The notes under the pieces are model-generated. The model had not been told where the DNA came from and did no database searches. It worked only from the letters and a program-made list of their open reading frames with translations. A stretch of 64,000 nucleotides of DNA from positions 4,216,001 through 4,280,000 of the forward strand of contig NZ_CP035913.1 in NCBI RefSeq assembly GCF_004209755.1, read 5' to 3'. This stretch comes from Pseudoduganella lutea. GTDB taxonomy: Bacteria > Pseudomonadota > Gammaproteobacteria > Burkholderiales > Burkholderiaceae_D. How positions within the stretch are numbered: the stretch's first letter is position 1; every line of letters begins with the position of its first letter. Of this stretch, positions 1 to 8,269 are shown one piece after another. A program made the position numbers and the translations under genes.

Positions 1-529
1 CGTCATACAGCTTCTTGCCCGTGTTGTCGGCGATCGACACGTTCAGCTTGCGCTCGTAGTTGTGCCGGATGACTTCCCGGTATTCGGTCGGACCATACAT
101 CCACGGGTCGTAGTAGGGACGGAACGCCCAGTACCGGTAGCGGTACCGCGAAGGGTAGAAGCCGCGGTGCGGCCAGCCGCCGCCGTACATGCCCCAGTAG
201 GGGCCGCCGCCGGCCCAGAACGGATCGTAGGCCTGCAGCACCCGCGTCGGCCGGTCGATCGTGGAGAACGCCATGTCGACGCGCAGCTTTGCCTGCTCCG
301 GCGCGCCCGCCTGGGTAAAGCCGAACTTCGACAATTCGTTCGCCACCAGGCCCTGGTAGCTGCGGTATTCCAGCGTGTCCTCGCTTGGCGCGGGCGTGCC
401 GAACACATACGACTTGTCCTGCAGTTCCGCCGGCCACTGGTGGAATACCGTGACGTCGCTGCGGATGGTGGTTGCGCACCCGCCGAGAAGCAGGCTGGCT
501 GCCGCGACAAGGATGGCGAAGGATTTCAT
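1..529 (-). CDS. DUF4136-type lipoprotein (3' end outside window)
   Basis: Reading the minus strand from the ATG at 529 gives an open frame that runs off the window start, so only the first 176 codons are present. It starts with a lipoprotein signal (MKSFAILVAAASLLLGGCAT), placing the lipid-bearing Cys at residue 18. Behind it is the pattern typical of DUF4136 lipoproteins: a short beta-rich domain, a 'YRSYQGLVANELSKFGF' helix, then 'AKLRVDM' and a Gly/Tyr/Pro-rich stretch (WAGGGPYWGMYGGGW). A GGGAG ribosome site sits just upstream. The family is found on the inner leaflet of the outer membrane; no activity is known. The longer ORFs in the other frames here have shadow composition. It is divergent from pepN. 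Confidence 0.85.
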   Translation of the reverse strand, partial: MKSFAILVAAASLLLGGCATTIRSDVTVFHQWPAELQDKSYVFGTPAPSEDTLEYRSYQGLVANELSKFGFTQAGAPEQAKLRVDMAFSTIDRPTRVLQAYDPFWAGGGPYWGMYGGGWPHRGFYPSRYRYRYWAFRPYYDPWMYGPTEYREVIRHNYERKLNVSIADNTGKKLYD

Positions 530-722
530 GATCTACTCCCAGAAAAAGGTATTTCCCCACGTACAGTGTATGGCCGGTCCGCTTGCACGACTTAATTATT
601 ACAGAATCTTACGGCTGCGCGGAAAGCTGCAACGTTCCGCGATGGTGCCGCTGATGAATCGCGATCCATGGGCCCCGCTGTTGGTAAAATAACCTTTTGT
701 CCGCAACGAAGGTACAGGCCCC

Positions 723-3356
723 ATGAGAACCGACAGCCCGCAGACGATTTACCGCAAGGACTACACGCCGCCCAGCTACCTCGTCGAAACCGTGGAACTG
801 GGTTTCGATCTCGACCCGGCCCGCACGATCGTCGCGAACCGGATCACGCTCCGGCACAATCCCGACAGCAAGAGCCGCGACATCGTGCTGCACGGTGAAG
901 ACATCGAACTGGTGGCGCTGAGGCTGAACGGTACCGAGCTCAACCCAGGTCAGTACATACTGGGGACGACCACGCTCACTATCAAGAAGGCACCGCTGAA
1001 CGTGGTGCTGGAAATCGAGACCACCTGCACGCCGGAAAAAAATACCACGCTCTCCGGCCTGTACGTATCGAATGGCAGTTTCTACACGCAGTGCGAAGCG
1101 GAAGGTTTCCGCCGCATTACCTATTTCCCGGACCGGCCGGACGTGATGGCCGTCTTCACCGTGATGCTGCGCGCCAACAAGGAAAAGTATCCGGTGCTGC
1201 TGTCGAACGGCAACCTGGTCGAGGCCGGGGATCTCGACGATGGCCGCCATTACGCGAAATGGGAAGACCCGTTCAAGAAACCTTCCTACCTGTTCGCGCT
1301 GGTCGCGGCAAAGCTGGTCTGCCAGGAAGAAACGTTCAAGCTGGCGGACGGCCGCGAGGCGCTGCTGCAGGTGTGGGTCGAGGAGGGCAATCTCGACAAG
1401 ACAGATTACGCGATGCAGTCGCTGAAGAACTCGATCCGGTGGGACGAGGAACGGTGGGGCCTGGAACTGGACCTGGACCGCTTCATGATCGTCGCCGTGG
1501 GCGACTTCAACATGGGCGCGATGGAAAACAAGGGCCTGAACATCTTCAACACCAAGTTCGTGCTGGCCAACCCCGCCACCGCCACGGACGTCGACTATGC
1601 CGGCATCGAAGCCGTCGTCGGCCATGAATACTTCCACAACTGGACCGGCAACCGCGTCACGTGCCGCGACTGGTTCCAGCTGTCGCTGAAGGAAGGCCTG
1701 ACCGTGTTCCGCGACCAGGAATTCTCGGCCGACATGATCGGCACCGACAGCGGCCGCGCCGTCACGCGCATCGACCAGGTGCGCACGCTGCGCCAGGCGC
1801 AGTACCCGGAAGACGCGGGTCCGATGGCGCACCCGGTTCGCCCCGACTCGTTCGTGGAGATCAATAATTTTTACACGGTCACCGTGTATGAAAAGGGTGC
1901 CGAGGTGGTGCGCATGTATCAGACCCTGCTGGGCCGCGAAGGCTTCCGCAAGGGCATGGACCTGTACTTCGCGCGGCACGACGAGCAGGCCGTCACGTGC
2001 GACGACTTCCGCGCCGCCATGGCCTCGGCCAGCGGTCGCGACCTCACGCAGTTCGAGCGCTGGTACAGTCAGGCCGGCACGCCGGTCGTGACCGCGCGCG
2101 GCGAATACGATGCCGGTGCGCACCGCTACGTGCTGACGCTGTCGCAGCATTGCCCGCCAACGCCGGGCCAGCCGGAAAAGCTGCCGTTCCACATCCCGGT
2201 CGCCGTCGGCCTGCTGGCCGGCAGCGGCCGCGACCTGCCGCTGAATCCGAACGGCGACACCACCGTGGTGCTGGAGCTCACCGAAGCGGAGCAGTCATTC
2301 GCGTTCGACGGCATTCCCGAGGCACCGACCCCGTCGCTGCTGCGTGATTTCTCCGCGCCGGTGATCCTGGAATATCCGTACACCGACGAGGAACTGCTGC
2401 ACCTGTTCCGCCACGACAGCGACCCGGTCAACCGCTGGGAAGCGGGCCAGCGCCTGGCCATGGACCGGCTGCTGAAGCTGACCGCCGCCGTGCAGGCGGG
2501 CGCACTGCTCGACCTGGACTACACGTTCGTGTCCGCACAGCGCGCGCTGCTGCTCGATAACACGCTGGAAGCGGCGTTCCGCGAGCAGGCGCTGATCCTG
2601 CCATCCGAATCCGTGATCGCGGACCAGATGGAAGTGGTCGATCCGCAGGCGATCCACCACGCGCGCCAGTTCATGCGCCGCACGATCGCCGTCATGCTGC
2701 GCAGCGAGCTGCTGAACGCGATCGCCGCCAACCAGACGCCGGGCGACTACAGCCCCGATGCCGTCTCGGCCGGCAAGCGCGGCCTGAAGAACCTGGCGCT
2801 GGCCTACCTGCTGGCCGCGCCGGATGCCTTCACACTCGACCTGGCGCGCCGCCAGTTCGACGAAGCCACCAACATGACGGACCGCGCATCGGCCCTGACG
2901 GCGCTGATCCACAGCGGCGCGGATGCCGATGAGCCGCTGCGGGCGTTCTACGACCAGTTCAAGGGCGAGGCGCTGGTGGTCGACAAATGGTTCGCGATGC
3001 AGGCCAGCGCGCCGACCACCAATGTGGCCCGCGTGCGCGAACTGATGGGGCATCCGGCCTTCACGCTGCGCACGCCGAACCGCGCGCGCAGCCTGCTGTT
3101 CAGCTTTGCCAACAACAACCCGGCGCAGTTCCATGCGAAGGATGGCAGCGGCTACGAGTTCTGGGCCGAGCACGTCATCAAGCTCGATGCGCTGAACCCG
3201 CAGGTGGCGGCCCGCTTCGCGCGCAGCATGGACCGCTGGCGCCGCTATGCGCCGGAGCTGCAGGCGCACATGCGCCACGCGCTGGAGCGGGTGGCCGGCG
3301 AACCGAAGCTGTCGAACGACGTGATGGAAGTCGTGTCGAAAGCACTCGCGAACTAA
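723..3356 (+). CDS. pepN: Aminopeptidase N (M1 family)
   Basis: An 877-aa cytoplasmic zinc aminopeptidase that removes N-terminal residues from peptides. The exopeptidase motif GAMEN is at residues 265-269. The zinc site is H301-E302-x-x-H305 with the third ligand E324 (in 'LSLKEGLTVF'). The length and the N-terminal start (MRTDSPQTIYRKDYTPPSYL) match the gamma/betaproteobacterial PepN form, which is longer than generic M1 enzymes because of the C-terminal helical repeat domain. fbp follows 27 bp downstream on the same strand; the pepN-fbp order is common in betaproteobacteria, so the two are probably cotranscribed. Confidence 0.97.
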   Translation: MRTDSPQTIYRKDYTPPSYLVETVELGFDLDPARTIVANRITLRHNPDSKSRDIVLHGEDIELVALRLNGTELNPGQYILGTTTLTIKKAPLNVVLEIETTCTPEKNTTLSGLYVSNGSFYTQCEAEGFRRITYFPDRPDVMAVFTVMLRANKEKYPVLLSNGNLVEAGDLDDGRHYAKWEDPFKKPSYLFALVAAKLVCQEETFKLADGREALLQVWVEEGNLDKTDYAMQSLKNSIRWDEERWGLELDLDRFMIVAVGDFNMGAMENKGLNIFNTKFVLANPATATDVDYAGIEAVVGHEYFHNWTGNRVTCRDWFQLSLKEGLTVFRDQEFSADMIGTDSGRAVTRIDQVRTLRQAQYPEDAGPMAHPVRPDSFVEINNFYTVTVYEKGAEVVRMYQTLLGREGFRKGMDLYFARHDEQAVTCDDFRAAMASASGRDLTQFERWYSQAGTPVVTARGEYDAGAHRYVLTLSQHCPPTPGQPEKLPFHIPVAVGLLAGSGRDLPLNPNGDTTVVLELTEAEQSFAFDGIPEAPTPSLLRDFSAPVILEYPYTDEELLHLFRHDSDPVNRWEAGQRLAMDRLLKLTAAVQAGALLDLDYTFVSAQRALLLDNTLEAAFREQALILPSESVIADQMEVVDPQAIHHARQFMRRTIAVMLRSELLNAIAANQTPGDYSPDAVSAGKRGLKNLALAYLLAAPDAFTLDLARRQFDEATNMTDRASALTALIHSGADADEPLRAFYDQFKGEALVVDKWFAMQASAPTTNVARVRELMGHPAFTLRTPNRARSLLFSFANNNPAQFHAKDGSGYEFWAEHVIKLDALNPQVAARFARSMDRWRRYAPELQAHMRHALERVAGEPKLSNDVMEVVSKALAN

Positions 3357-3383
3357 AGAATTTATTTGAAACCAAGGGAATCC

Positions 3384-4394
3384 ATGAAACGTATCAGCCT
3401 CACCCAACACCTCGTCGAGGAACAGCGCCAGCACCACAACATCCCGGCCGAACTGCGCCTGCTGATCGAAGTGGTCTCGCGTGCCTGCAAGACGATCGCC
3501 CACTCGGTGGGCAAGGGCGCCCTCGGCGACGTGCTGGGCGCGCTCGAGAGCGAGAACGTACAGGGCGAAGTGCAGAAGAAGCTCGACGTGATTTCCAACG
3601 AGATCCTGCTGGAAGCCAACGAATGGGGCGGCCACCTGGCCGCGATGGCGTCCGAGGAAATGGAGACGATCCACCTGATCCCGAACCGCTATCCGAAGGG
3701 CGAATACATGCTCGTGTTCGATCCGCTGGACGGCTCGTCGAACATCGACGTCAACGTGTCGATCGGCACCATCTTCTCGGTGATCAAGGCGCCGGAAGGC
3801 ATGGCCACGCCGACCGAAACCGATTTCCTGCAGCCGGGCAGCAAGCAGGTCGCCGCCGGCTACGCGGTCTACGGCCCGCAAACGATGCTGGTGCTGACCA
3901 CCGGAAATGGCGTGAACTGCTTCACGCTGGACCGCGAAATGGGTTCGTGGGTGCTCACGCAGCGCAACATGCAGATCCCCGCGACGACGAAGGAATTCGC
4001 GATCAACATGTCGAACCAGCGCCACTGGCAGCCGCCGGTGCAGCGCTACATCGGCGAACTGCTCGCCGGCAGCACGGGCCCGCGCGGCACCGACTTCAAC
4101 ATGCGCTGGATCGCCTCGATGGTGGCGGACGTGCACCGTATCCTGAACCGCGGCGGCATCTTCATGTACCCGGCGGACGTGCGTGACCCGAGCAAGCCGG
4201 GCAAGCTGCGTCTGATGTATGAAGCGAACCCGATGGCCATGATCGTCGAGCAGGCCGGCGGCATGGCCACCGACGGCAAGCACCGCATCCTCGACATCCA
4301 GCCGCACACGCTGCACCAGCGCGTGCCCGTGTTCCTGGGCTCGCGCGACGAGGTGGCCGTGGTCACCGGCTACCACCATGAAGGTACCGCGTAA
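3384..4394 (+). CDS. fbp: Fructose-1,6-bisphosphatase, class I
   Basis: Hydrolyses fructose-1,6-bisphosphate to fructose-6-phosphate in gluconeogenesis. The product is 336 aa from the ATG at 3384, which has an AAGGGA ribosome site; an in-frame TTG 18 bp upstream is less likely. The metal-binding core [10 protein letters not shown] is at residues 113-122. Later come '[11 protein letters not shown]' and '[13 protein letters not shown]', which carry the substrate-binding Tyr and Lys of class I enzymes. It lies directly behind pepN and 108 bp ahead of a tRNA gene that has its own promoter. Confidence 0.97.
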   Translation: MKRISLTQHLVEEQRQHHNIPAELRLLIEVVSRACKTIAHSVGKGALGDVLGALESENVQGEVQKKLDVISNEILLEANEWGGHLAAMASEEMETIHLIPNRYPKGEYMLVFDPLDGSSNIDVNVSIGTIFSVIKAPEGMATPTETDFLQPGSKQVAAGYAVYGPQTMLVLTTGNGVNCFTLDREMGSWVLTQRNMQIPATTKEFAINMSNQRHWQPPVQRYIGELLAGSTGPRGTDFNMRWIASMVADVHRILNRGGIFMYPADVRDPSKPGKLRLMYEANPMAMIVEQAGGMATDGKHRILDIQPHTLHQRVPVFLGSRDEVAVVTGYHHEGTA

Positions 4395-4413
4395 GTTTTT
4401 CGGAAAGAGACCC

Positions 4414-4442
4414 TAGTCAACTGTAAAACCTGTTGCTATAAT
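4414..4442 (+). promoter_or_regulatory. Extended -10 promoter for tRNA-Thr
   Basis: TAGTCA (4414-4419), a 17-bp spacer, then TATAAT (4437-4442) preceded by TGC, an extended -10. The predicted start near 4449 leaves a leader of about 55 nt before the tRNA, which contains a perfect CTTTCGCA/TGCGAAAG stem (4450-4457 and 4468-4475). Confidence 0.7.
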
Positions 4443-4502
4443 GTGGCCTCTTTCGCAGCGCATCATGTGCGAAAGGCAAGGTTAGACCGCAGTACAGGTT
4501 TA

Positions 4503-4578
4503 GCCGCTGTAGCTCAGTCGGTAGAGCAGCGCATTCGTAATGCGAAGGTCACCAGTTCGATTCCGGTCAGCGGCACCA
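4503..4578 (+). tRNA. tRNA-Thr (anticodon CGT)
   Basis: A 76-nt cloverleaf: acceptor arm GCCGCTG paired with CAGCGGC, D arm GCTC/GAGC, anticodon loop TTCGTAA giving CGT, T arm ACCAG-TTCGATT-CCGGT, and an encoded CCA. The anticodon arm closely resembles the E. coli tRNA-Thr(CGU). A terminator starts within 12 nt. The lower-G+C hcp patch begins right after it, so the tRNA is a plausible insertion landmark, although I see no duplicated tRNA 3' end on the far side. Confidence 0.97.
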
Positions 4579-4587
4579 AAAAGTGAG

Positions 4588-4617
4588 AAGGGCCACCCAA
4601 ATTGGGTGGCCCTTTTT
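4588..4617 (+). terminator. Rho-independent terminator after tRNA-Thr
   Basis: A perfect 9-bp stem, GGGCCACCC (4590-4598) and GGGTGGCCC (4604-4612), with loop AAATT, extended by AAG/CTT pairing and followed by TTTTT. Confidence 0.92.
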
Positions 4618-4744
4618 GCATTGAAGTCACGAATTGCGGTGTGAACAATGCAGTCCGACTATTATTTTCATCGCCCTTCTCAGGCCTGCTCTGGTTTGCT
4701 CGCCGCGTTGAGCTTGAAGGTCGCCTGTTAAGTTCAGCGGCGAA

Positions 4745-4921
4745 TCAGCGCTTTCGTAGCCTTAACACCAGTGCTGCGAGGACTGCCGAACCGATGAACG
4801 AAAAGACGATGATGTTATAAGCCTTGTCCAGATTCATGCCCGGATCGAAAAAGATTATAGAAACCCAGACAAGTACAGCTGTGGACAAGGCGACTCCAAG
4901 AGAAATACATGTGGATCTCAT
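4745..4921 (-). CDS. Small two-helix membrane protein, last gene of the hcp cassette
   Basis: A 58-aa protein from the ATG at 4921; that ATG overlaps the TGA of the preceding ORF (4918-4920) as ATGA, so translation is probably coupled. Two hydrophobic segments (CISLGVALSTAVLVWVSIIFF and, later, NIIVFSFIGSAVLAALVL) are separated by about 10 polar residues, and the chain ends in basic RLRKR. I do not recognise a family. Its place behind an hcp gene and a hydrolase-like ORF makes a membrane immunity or anchoring role possible, but that is context only. Base composition is lower in G+C than the flanks. Confidence 0.6.
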   Translation of the reverse strand: MRSTCISLGVALSTAVLVWVSIIFFDPGMNLDKAYNIIVFSFIGSAVLAALVLRLRKR

Positions 4922-5345
4922 TTGAATGGCTCCGCAAGCGGACAATTGAAATACTGCCCGGCTCTGCTACCGCCAGCGCGTACAACTTCTTCGGCAAAGG
5001 AAGTGCAGTTATGAGCCACGGCGCCCCATAGCCACGGCTTTTGCATAAGTTCATGCAGCTTTTCATGAGAACCGTCAGGGTTAGGCAGCTTGATAAGCCA
5101 ACGGCGAATTTCACGCTTGCCGTTTTCTCTCAAGTACCGAATATAGCTACTCTCAGGTATGAATCTAGGCAATTTATATGGGCAGCGATATGGACATACC
5201 AACTCCAACTTCCTCCGATGTGTAGTAGGGTATGGCCGCATGCGTTCACCCCGCTACCTGTCACAATAACAGCACAAACATGCTGGAAGTCGGAGACTTC
5301 AAGTGGGCAGACAATCATTGCTGCGCCCTCGTAAGGTTTAGACAT
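4918..5345 (-). pseudogene. Frameshifted ORF with permuted papain-like motifs, behind hcp
   Basis: Reading starts at the ATG at 5345 (ribosome site CGGAG, 11 bp after the hcp stop) as MSKPYEGAAMIVCPLEV. The frame fails near 5175-5190, and the sense reading continues in the next frame as 'YKLPRFIPESSYIRYLREN' to the TGA at 4918. One base appears to be missing. The first frame carries His22 (HVCAVIV) and His38 (CGHTLLH); the second carries HNCTSFAEEVVRAGG. A His followed by an 'NC' motif resembles the order in permuted papain-like enzymes (LRAT/NlpC-P60 type). From memory, similar proteins sit beside hcp genes elsewhere. The function, possibly a T6SS cargo enzyme, is inferred. It may be a true pseudogene or a sequencing error. 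Confidence 0.55.
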
Positions 5346-5356
5346 ATCGTCTCCGG

Positions 5357-5848
5357 TCAGCACACTTTATGGGCTGAACAATCCCAGCTACCGGAGGTAT
5401 TGCCCTGCGTACCGCCCCGGATGCTTTGTTTTACGTAGTGCCACTTGATCTTCGCGTAGGCAAGCTGAATCCGTTCGACGATAATCCCACCCTCGCCACT
5501 GTCAGGGGCAATACCGGCAATGATCAAGTTTTCAAGTTCAATCTTGAAATATGGGATTGGCTTGCCGTCACCGTCAGCCCGCATGAACTCAAAATACGCC
5601 TTCGGAAGGGTCTTCCCGGCTGCACAGGTTTGCAGGAGAACAGGGGAAGCCAAGTCGGCGAGCTTGGTAAAGGTGATGGGGTACAGGTCCGCCCGTCCTG
5701 TTGTATGGCCCCCTGCCGTGGATAGCACCTTGGCTCTTGGCTGCTGGACTGCGTAGAGAACGCCCTGTACCTCGATCCAGTTTAGGTGCCGTTCGTCTTC
5801 TGATTCGCCATTGATGCCTTCGATCTTTAGATATGCGTCGCTTGCCAT
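5357..5848 (-). CDS. hcp: Type VI secretion tube protein Hcp (orphan)
   Basis: A 163-aa protein whose sequence matches the Hcp/TssD family throughout: 'MASDAYLKIEGINGES' at the start, 'NWIEVQGVLYAVQQPR', 'SPVLLQTCAAGKTLPKA' and the C-terminal 'GGTQGNTSGSWD'. Hcp forms the hexameric ring tube that is fired from the cell and can carry small effectors in its lumen. The frame is open 96 bp further upstream, but the ATG at 5848 has an ideal GGAGG and begins exactly where the family begins. No other T6SS structural gene is in the window, so this is an orphan hcp heading a three-gene unit (11 bp, then a 4-bp overlap). Confidence 0.92.
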   Translation of the reverse strand: MASDAYLKIEGINGESEDERHLNWIEVQGVLYAVQQPRAKVLSTAGGHTTGRADLYPITFTKLADLASPVLLQTCAAGKTLPKAYFEFMRADGDGKPIPYFKIELENLIIAGIAPDSGEGGIIVERIQLAYAKIKWHYVKQSIRGGTQGNTSGSWDCSAHKVC

Positions 5849-5969
5849 TTCTGCCTCCGCTGTCGGTTGAGCAAGTGGTGATTCTTGCTTGGGTGTACCG
5901 GGCGGAGCTTGGCTTGGAACAGAGAACGGGACGAGCAAGGTCAACGGGGATTTTCCCTGGAAAGTGACT

Positions 5970-5990
5970 GATACCGGCTACGTCGGTATC
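5970..5990. repeat. Inverted repeat at the edge of the hcp cassette
   Basis: GATACCG (5970-5976) and CGGTATC (5984-5990) form a perfect 7-bp inverted repeat with a 7-nt spacer. It lies about 120 bp upstream of hcp and overlaps the stop of the truncated receptor, at the change from lower to normal G+C. It could be an operator or part of the junction. Confidence 0.4.
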
Positions 5991-6658
5991 GCGCACAACC
6001 ACCATATTTTTTCGTCAGCTGTCGATTTCGCAGGCACAAAGCTGCGGCCCAGCCGGTAGGAATCCTGGGTGGTATAGGACAGCGAACCCTGCACGTACCA
6101 GCTGCCCTGGTTGCTGCCGGCGTTCAGATAGGCGCTTTCGCCATTGCCATGGCCACCACGGCCCCTCGTCAGGCCCGCGTCGGCGTCGTCTTCGAACGCG
6201 AGGACAGGCCGGCGGCTCACCAGGTTGGTGGCGCCGCCCAGGGTGTTGGCGCCATACAGGGCGGAGCTGTAGCCCTTCGCCACGTCGATGCGGGCCAGGT
6301 CGAACGTGGTGAAGCGGCCCATGTCCGCATAGCCATCGTAGAGCACGTACACGGGAATGCCATCGACGTACACCGGCACCTGGCGCAGGTTGAAGCCGCG
6401 TACCCACAGCATCAATTCGTTGCGCTGGCCCTGCTTGGACAGGCTCACGCCAGACAGCAGGTCGATGGCCTCGCCGGCATTGACACGGTCATGGCGGCAG
6501 ATCTCGTCGGCGGAAATACTGTCGCCAACCTGGCTGGGAGCATGCGGCAATGTCGCGGTGCCGATTTCGCCAAGGATGAAGACACGGGGCGTTTCCGCCG
6601 AGGCGGAGGCAAGGACGAAGGCGGCGGCAATGCCGGCCGAAAGAGGGAGCAATTTCAT
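5978..6658 (-). pseudogene. TonB-dependent receptor, N-terminal remnant
   Basis: The 226-aa reading begins with a signal peptide (MKLLPLSAGIAAAFVLASASA) and contains a full plug domain: 'NAGEAIDLLSGVSLSKQG', 'LWVRGFNLRQVPVYVDGIPV', 'RIDVAKGYSSALYGANTLGG'. It then enters the first barrel strands ('GSWYVQGSLSYTTQDSYRLG') and stops. Members of the family are normally 650-800 aa, so most of the 22-strand barrel is gone. Receptor-like sequence ends near 6000, where the lower-G+C hcp cassette starts. Insertion or deletion at that point is the simple explanation, and the remnant cannot work as a transporter. Confidence 0.85.
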
Positions 6659-7018
6659 GGCGTCTTGTGAAAAAAGAAACCGTGATATATATCGATATAT
6701 AGCGGTGTCAAATTCCAAATAGCGCTGCAGTCGATACGTGACAGCCGCAAGCCGCTCAGGCTGACACGGAGAACCACGAACGCAGGGGCAGGGTGGCCGA
6801 GAGACCCCATCAAGAATTTTCTCAAAAGCATTGTTTTTGCTATAATGCAAATCTTCGTGCGGGATCTTTCCGTCATGCGCACGCCAAGACGGCGGTGCTG
6901 TAAATTCGTTACAAATATCCCCCAAGTTAGTGACTATTAGTGAGAAATTCCCGTAGGGATACGTTTACAATAGCCCCCGTTTGCCTGCGCAGCAGGCTCA
7001 TCAGTTTCAGGAGGAGAC
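6659..7018. other. Divergent intergenic region between receptor remnant and diguanylate cyclase
   Basis: No convincing gene in 360 bp. It holds a perfect 16-bp palindrome, TATATATCGATATATA (6686-6701), 28 bp upstream of the receptor start. It also has an extended -10 (TGC TATAAT, 6838-6846) and a TACAAT box (6966-6971) about 50 bp before the cyclase start, both on the plus strand and without a convincing -35 box. Confidence 0.6.
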
Positions 7019-8218
7019 GTGTCCCCCCCGGTCCATGACGCGGCGTTCGCGATCTCCCGTTTGTCGGCGGAATTCACCGACAGGACGATCGAAGCGCATT
7101 TCAGCCATCATCTGCTGCCGCAGACGAAGATACAGCTGCGTACCACGCTGCTGTTTTGCGCTGCCGTTTACCTCGTCTTCGCGATCACCGACATCCTGGC
7201 GCTCGGCCTTACGCCCGTGGCGCTGGCACTGTTCGGCTGCCGCATCGCCGTGGCCGTGGTGGCCCTCGCCAGCTGCGTCACGAATCACCTGCATCCCCAT
7301 TCCGTCGGCCGCGTCTACCTTACTGCCAGCATCACCGAGATCGTCGGCATGCTCGCGTTCGCGCCGATCGTGCTGGCCCGGCCCGACGAATTGCCGTGGC
7401 ATTCGATGTCGATGGGGCTGATGGTGCTGGTGGTGTACCTGTACATCCCGAACCGCCTCGTGTACGCGCTGGCCATCGGGGTCATCTCCACGCTCGTGTT
7501 CATCGTGATGGCGCTGCTGGTCGGGGAACTGAGCGGCAAGGAACAGCTGACGATGGTGATGCTGCTGTCGCTGGCGAACTGCTTCGGCTACATTGCCGCG
7601 CGCCGCTACAGCCTGATCCGGCGCGAGGAATTCCGTGTGCAGTCGGTATTGAAGAATCTTTCCGAGCGCGATCCGCTGACCGGTTGCCACAACCGGCGCT
7701 ACCTGCAGCAGGAACTGCTGAACATGGAACTGTCGCGCGCGCGGCGCTTCCGCCTCAGCCTGGCCGTGGTCGCCTGCGACATCGATTACTTCAAGTCCGT
7801 CAACGACACGTATGGCCACGCGGCCGGCGACCGGGTGCTCGTGGAATTCGCGGCGCTCCTGCGCGGCATGATCCGCGAAAACGTCGACAGCCTGATCCGC
7901 TTCGGCGGCGAGGAATTCCTGCTGGTGCTGCCCGAAACCGACCTGGCCGGTGCCATGCACCTGGCCGAGCGCATGCGCGCGGCATTGTCGGCCGCGGTAA
8001 CGGAGATCGCTCCCGGCAAGACGGTGGGCGTCACGGCAAGCTTCGGGGTTACCTCCGTCAACTTCGCCAGCGTCGTCGCGCGCTTCCCGCAGGAAGCCGT
8101 GATCGAACTGGCCGACCAGTTGCTGTACGCGGCCAAGCACGACGGCCGCAACACCGTGAAGGCGCTGGAATTCTACGGCCGCCCCGGCCTGCACGTGGCG
8201 GCCCGCGCGGCCGGCTGA
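7019..8218 (+). CDS. Membrane diguanylate cyclase (GGDEF)
   Basis: A 399-aa protein beginning at GTG 7019 behind AGGAGGAG. Residues about 45-195 contain roughly six hydrophobic segments forming an integral-membrane sensor. A GGDEF domain follows, with 'RDPLTGCHNRRYL' and the active-site loop GGEEF at residues 296-300, so it should make cyclic-di-GMP from two GTP. The inhibitory I-site (RxxD five residues before GGEEF) reads ENVD, so product inhibition is probably absent. No EAL domain is present. A TACAAT -10-like box lies at 6966-6971. Confidence 0.93.
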   Translation: MSPPVHDAAFAISRLSAEFTDRTIEAHFSHHLLPQTKIQLRTTLLFCAAVYLVFAITDILALGLTPVALALFGCRIAVAVVALASCVTNHLHPHSVGRVYLTASITEIVGMLAFAPIVLARPDELPWHSMSMGLMVLVVYLYIPNRLVYALAIGVISTLVFIVMALLVGELSGKEQLTMVMLLSLANCFGYIAARRYSLIRREEFRVQSVLKNLSERDPLTGCHNRRYLQQELLNMELSRARRFRLSLAVVACDIDYFKSVNDTYGHAAGDRVLVEFAALLRGMIRENVDSLIRFGGEEFLLVLPETDLAGAMHLAERMRAALSAAVTEIAPGKTVGVTASFGVTSVNFASVVARFPQEAVIELADQLLYAAKHDGRNTVKALEFYGRPGLHVAARAAG

Positions 8219-8220
8219 AG

Positions 8221-8245
8221 AACAAACGGCCGTGCAGCGCTTGTT
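8221..8245. terminator. Possible bidirectional terminator
   Basis: AACAAACG (8221-8228) and CGCTTGTT (8238-8245) form a stem with one mismatch between the convergent cyclase and binding-protein genes, running into TTTTC on the plus strand. The thermodynamics look modest. Confidence 0.35.
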
Positions 8246-8269
8246 TTCGTGTCGGGAAATGCGCGGCGG

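Noticed and set aside
609..2192. 527-codon minus-strand frame opposite pepN
   Set aside because: Shadow of pepN with shadow-type composition.
2295..4379. 694-codon minus-strand frame opposite pepN and fbp
   Set aside because: Its product is rich in His/Arg/Gln with no domain; it mirrors the G+C-biased codons of two certain genes.
5589..6005. 138-codon minus-strand frame spanning hcp and the receptor junction
   Set aside because: It is out of frame with both supported readings.
4503..6010. Integrase-type island with att repeats at tRNA-Thr
   Set aside because: No integrase gene is present and no copy of the tRNA 3' end was seen at the far junction, so only simple insertion is supported.
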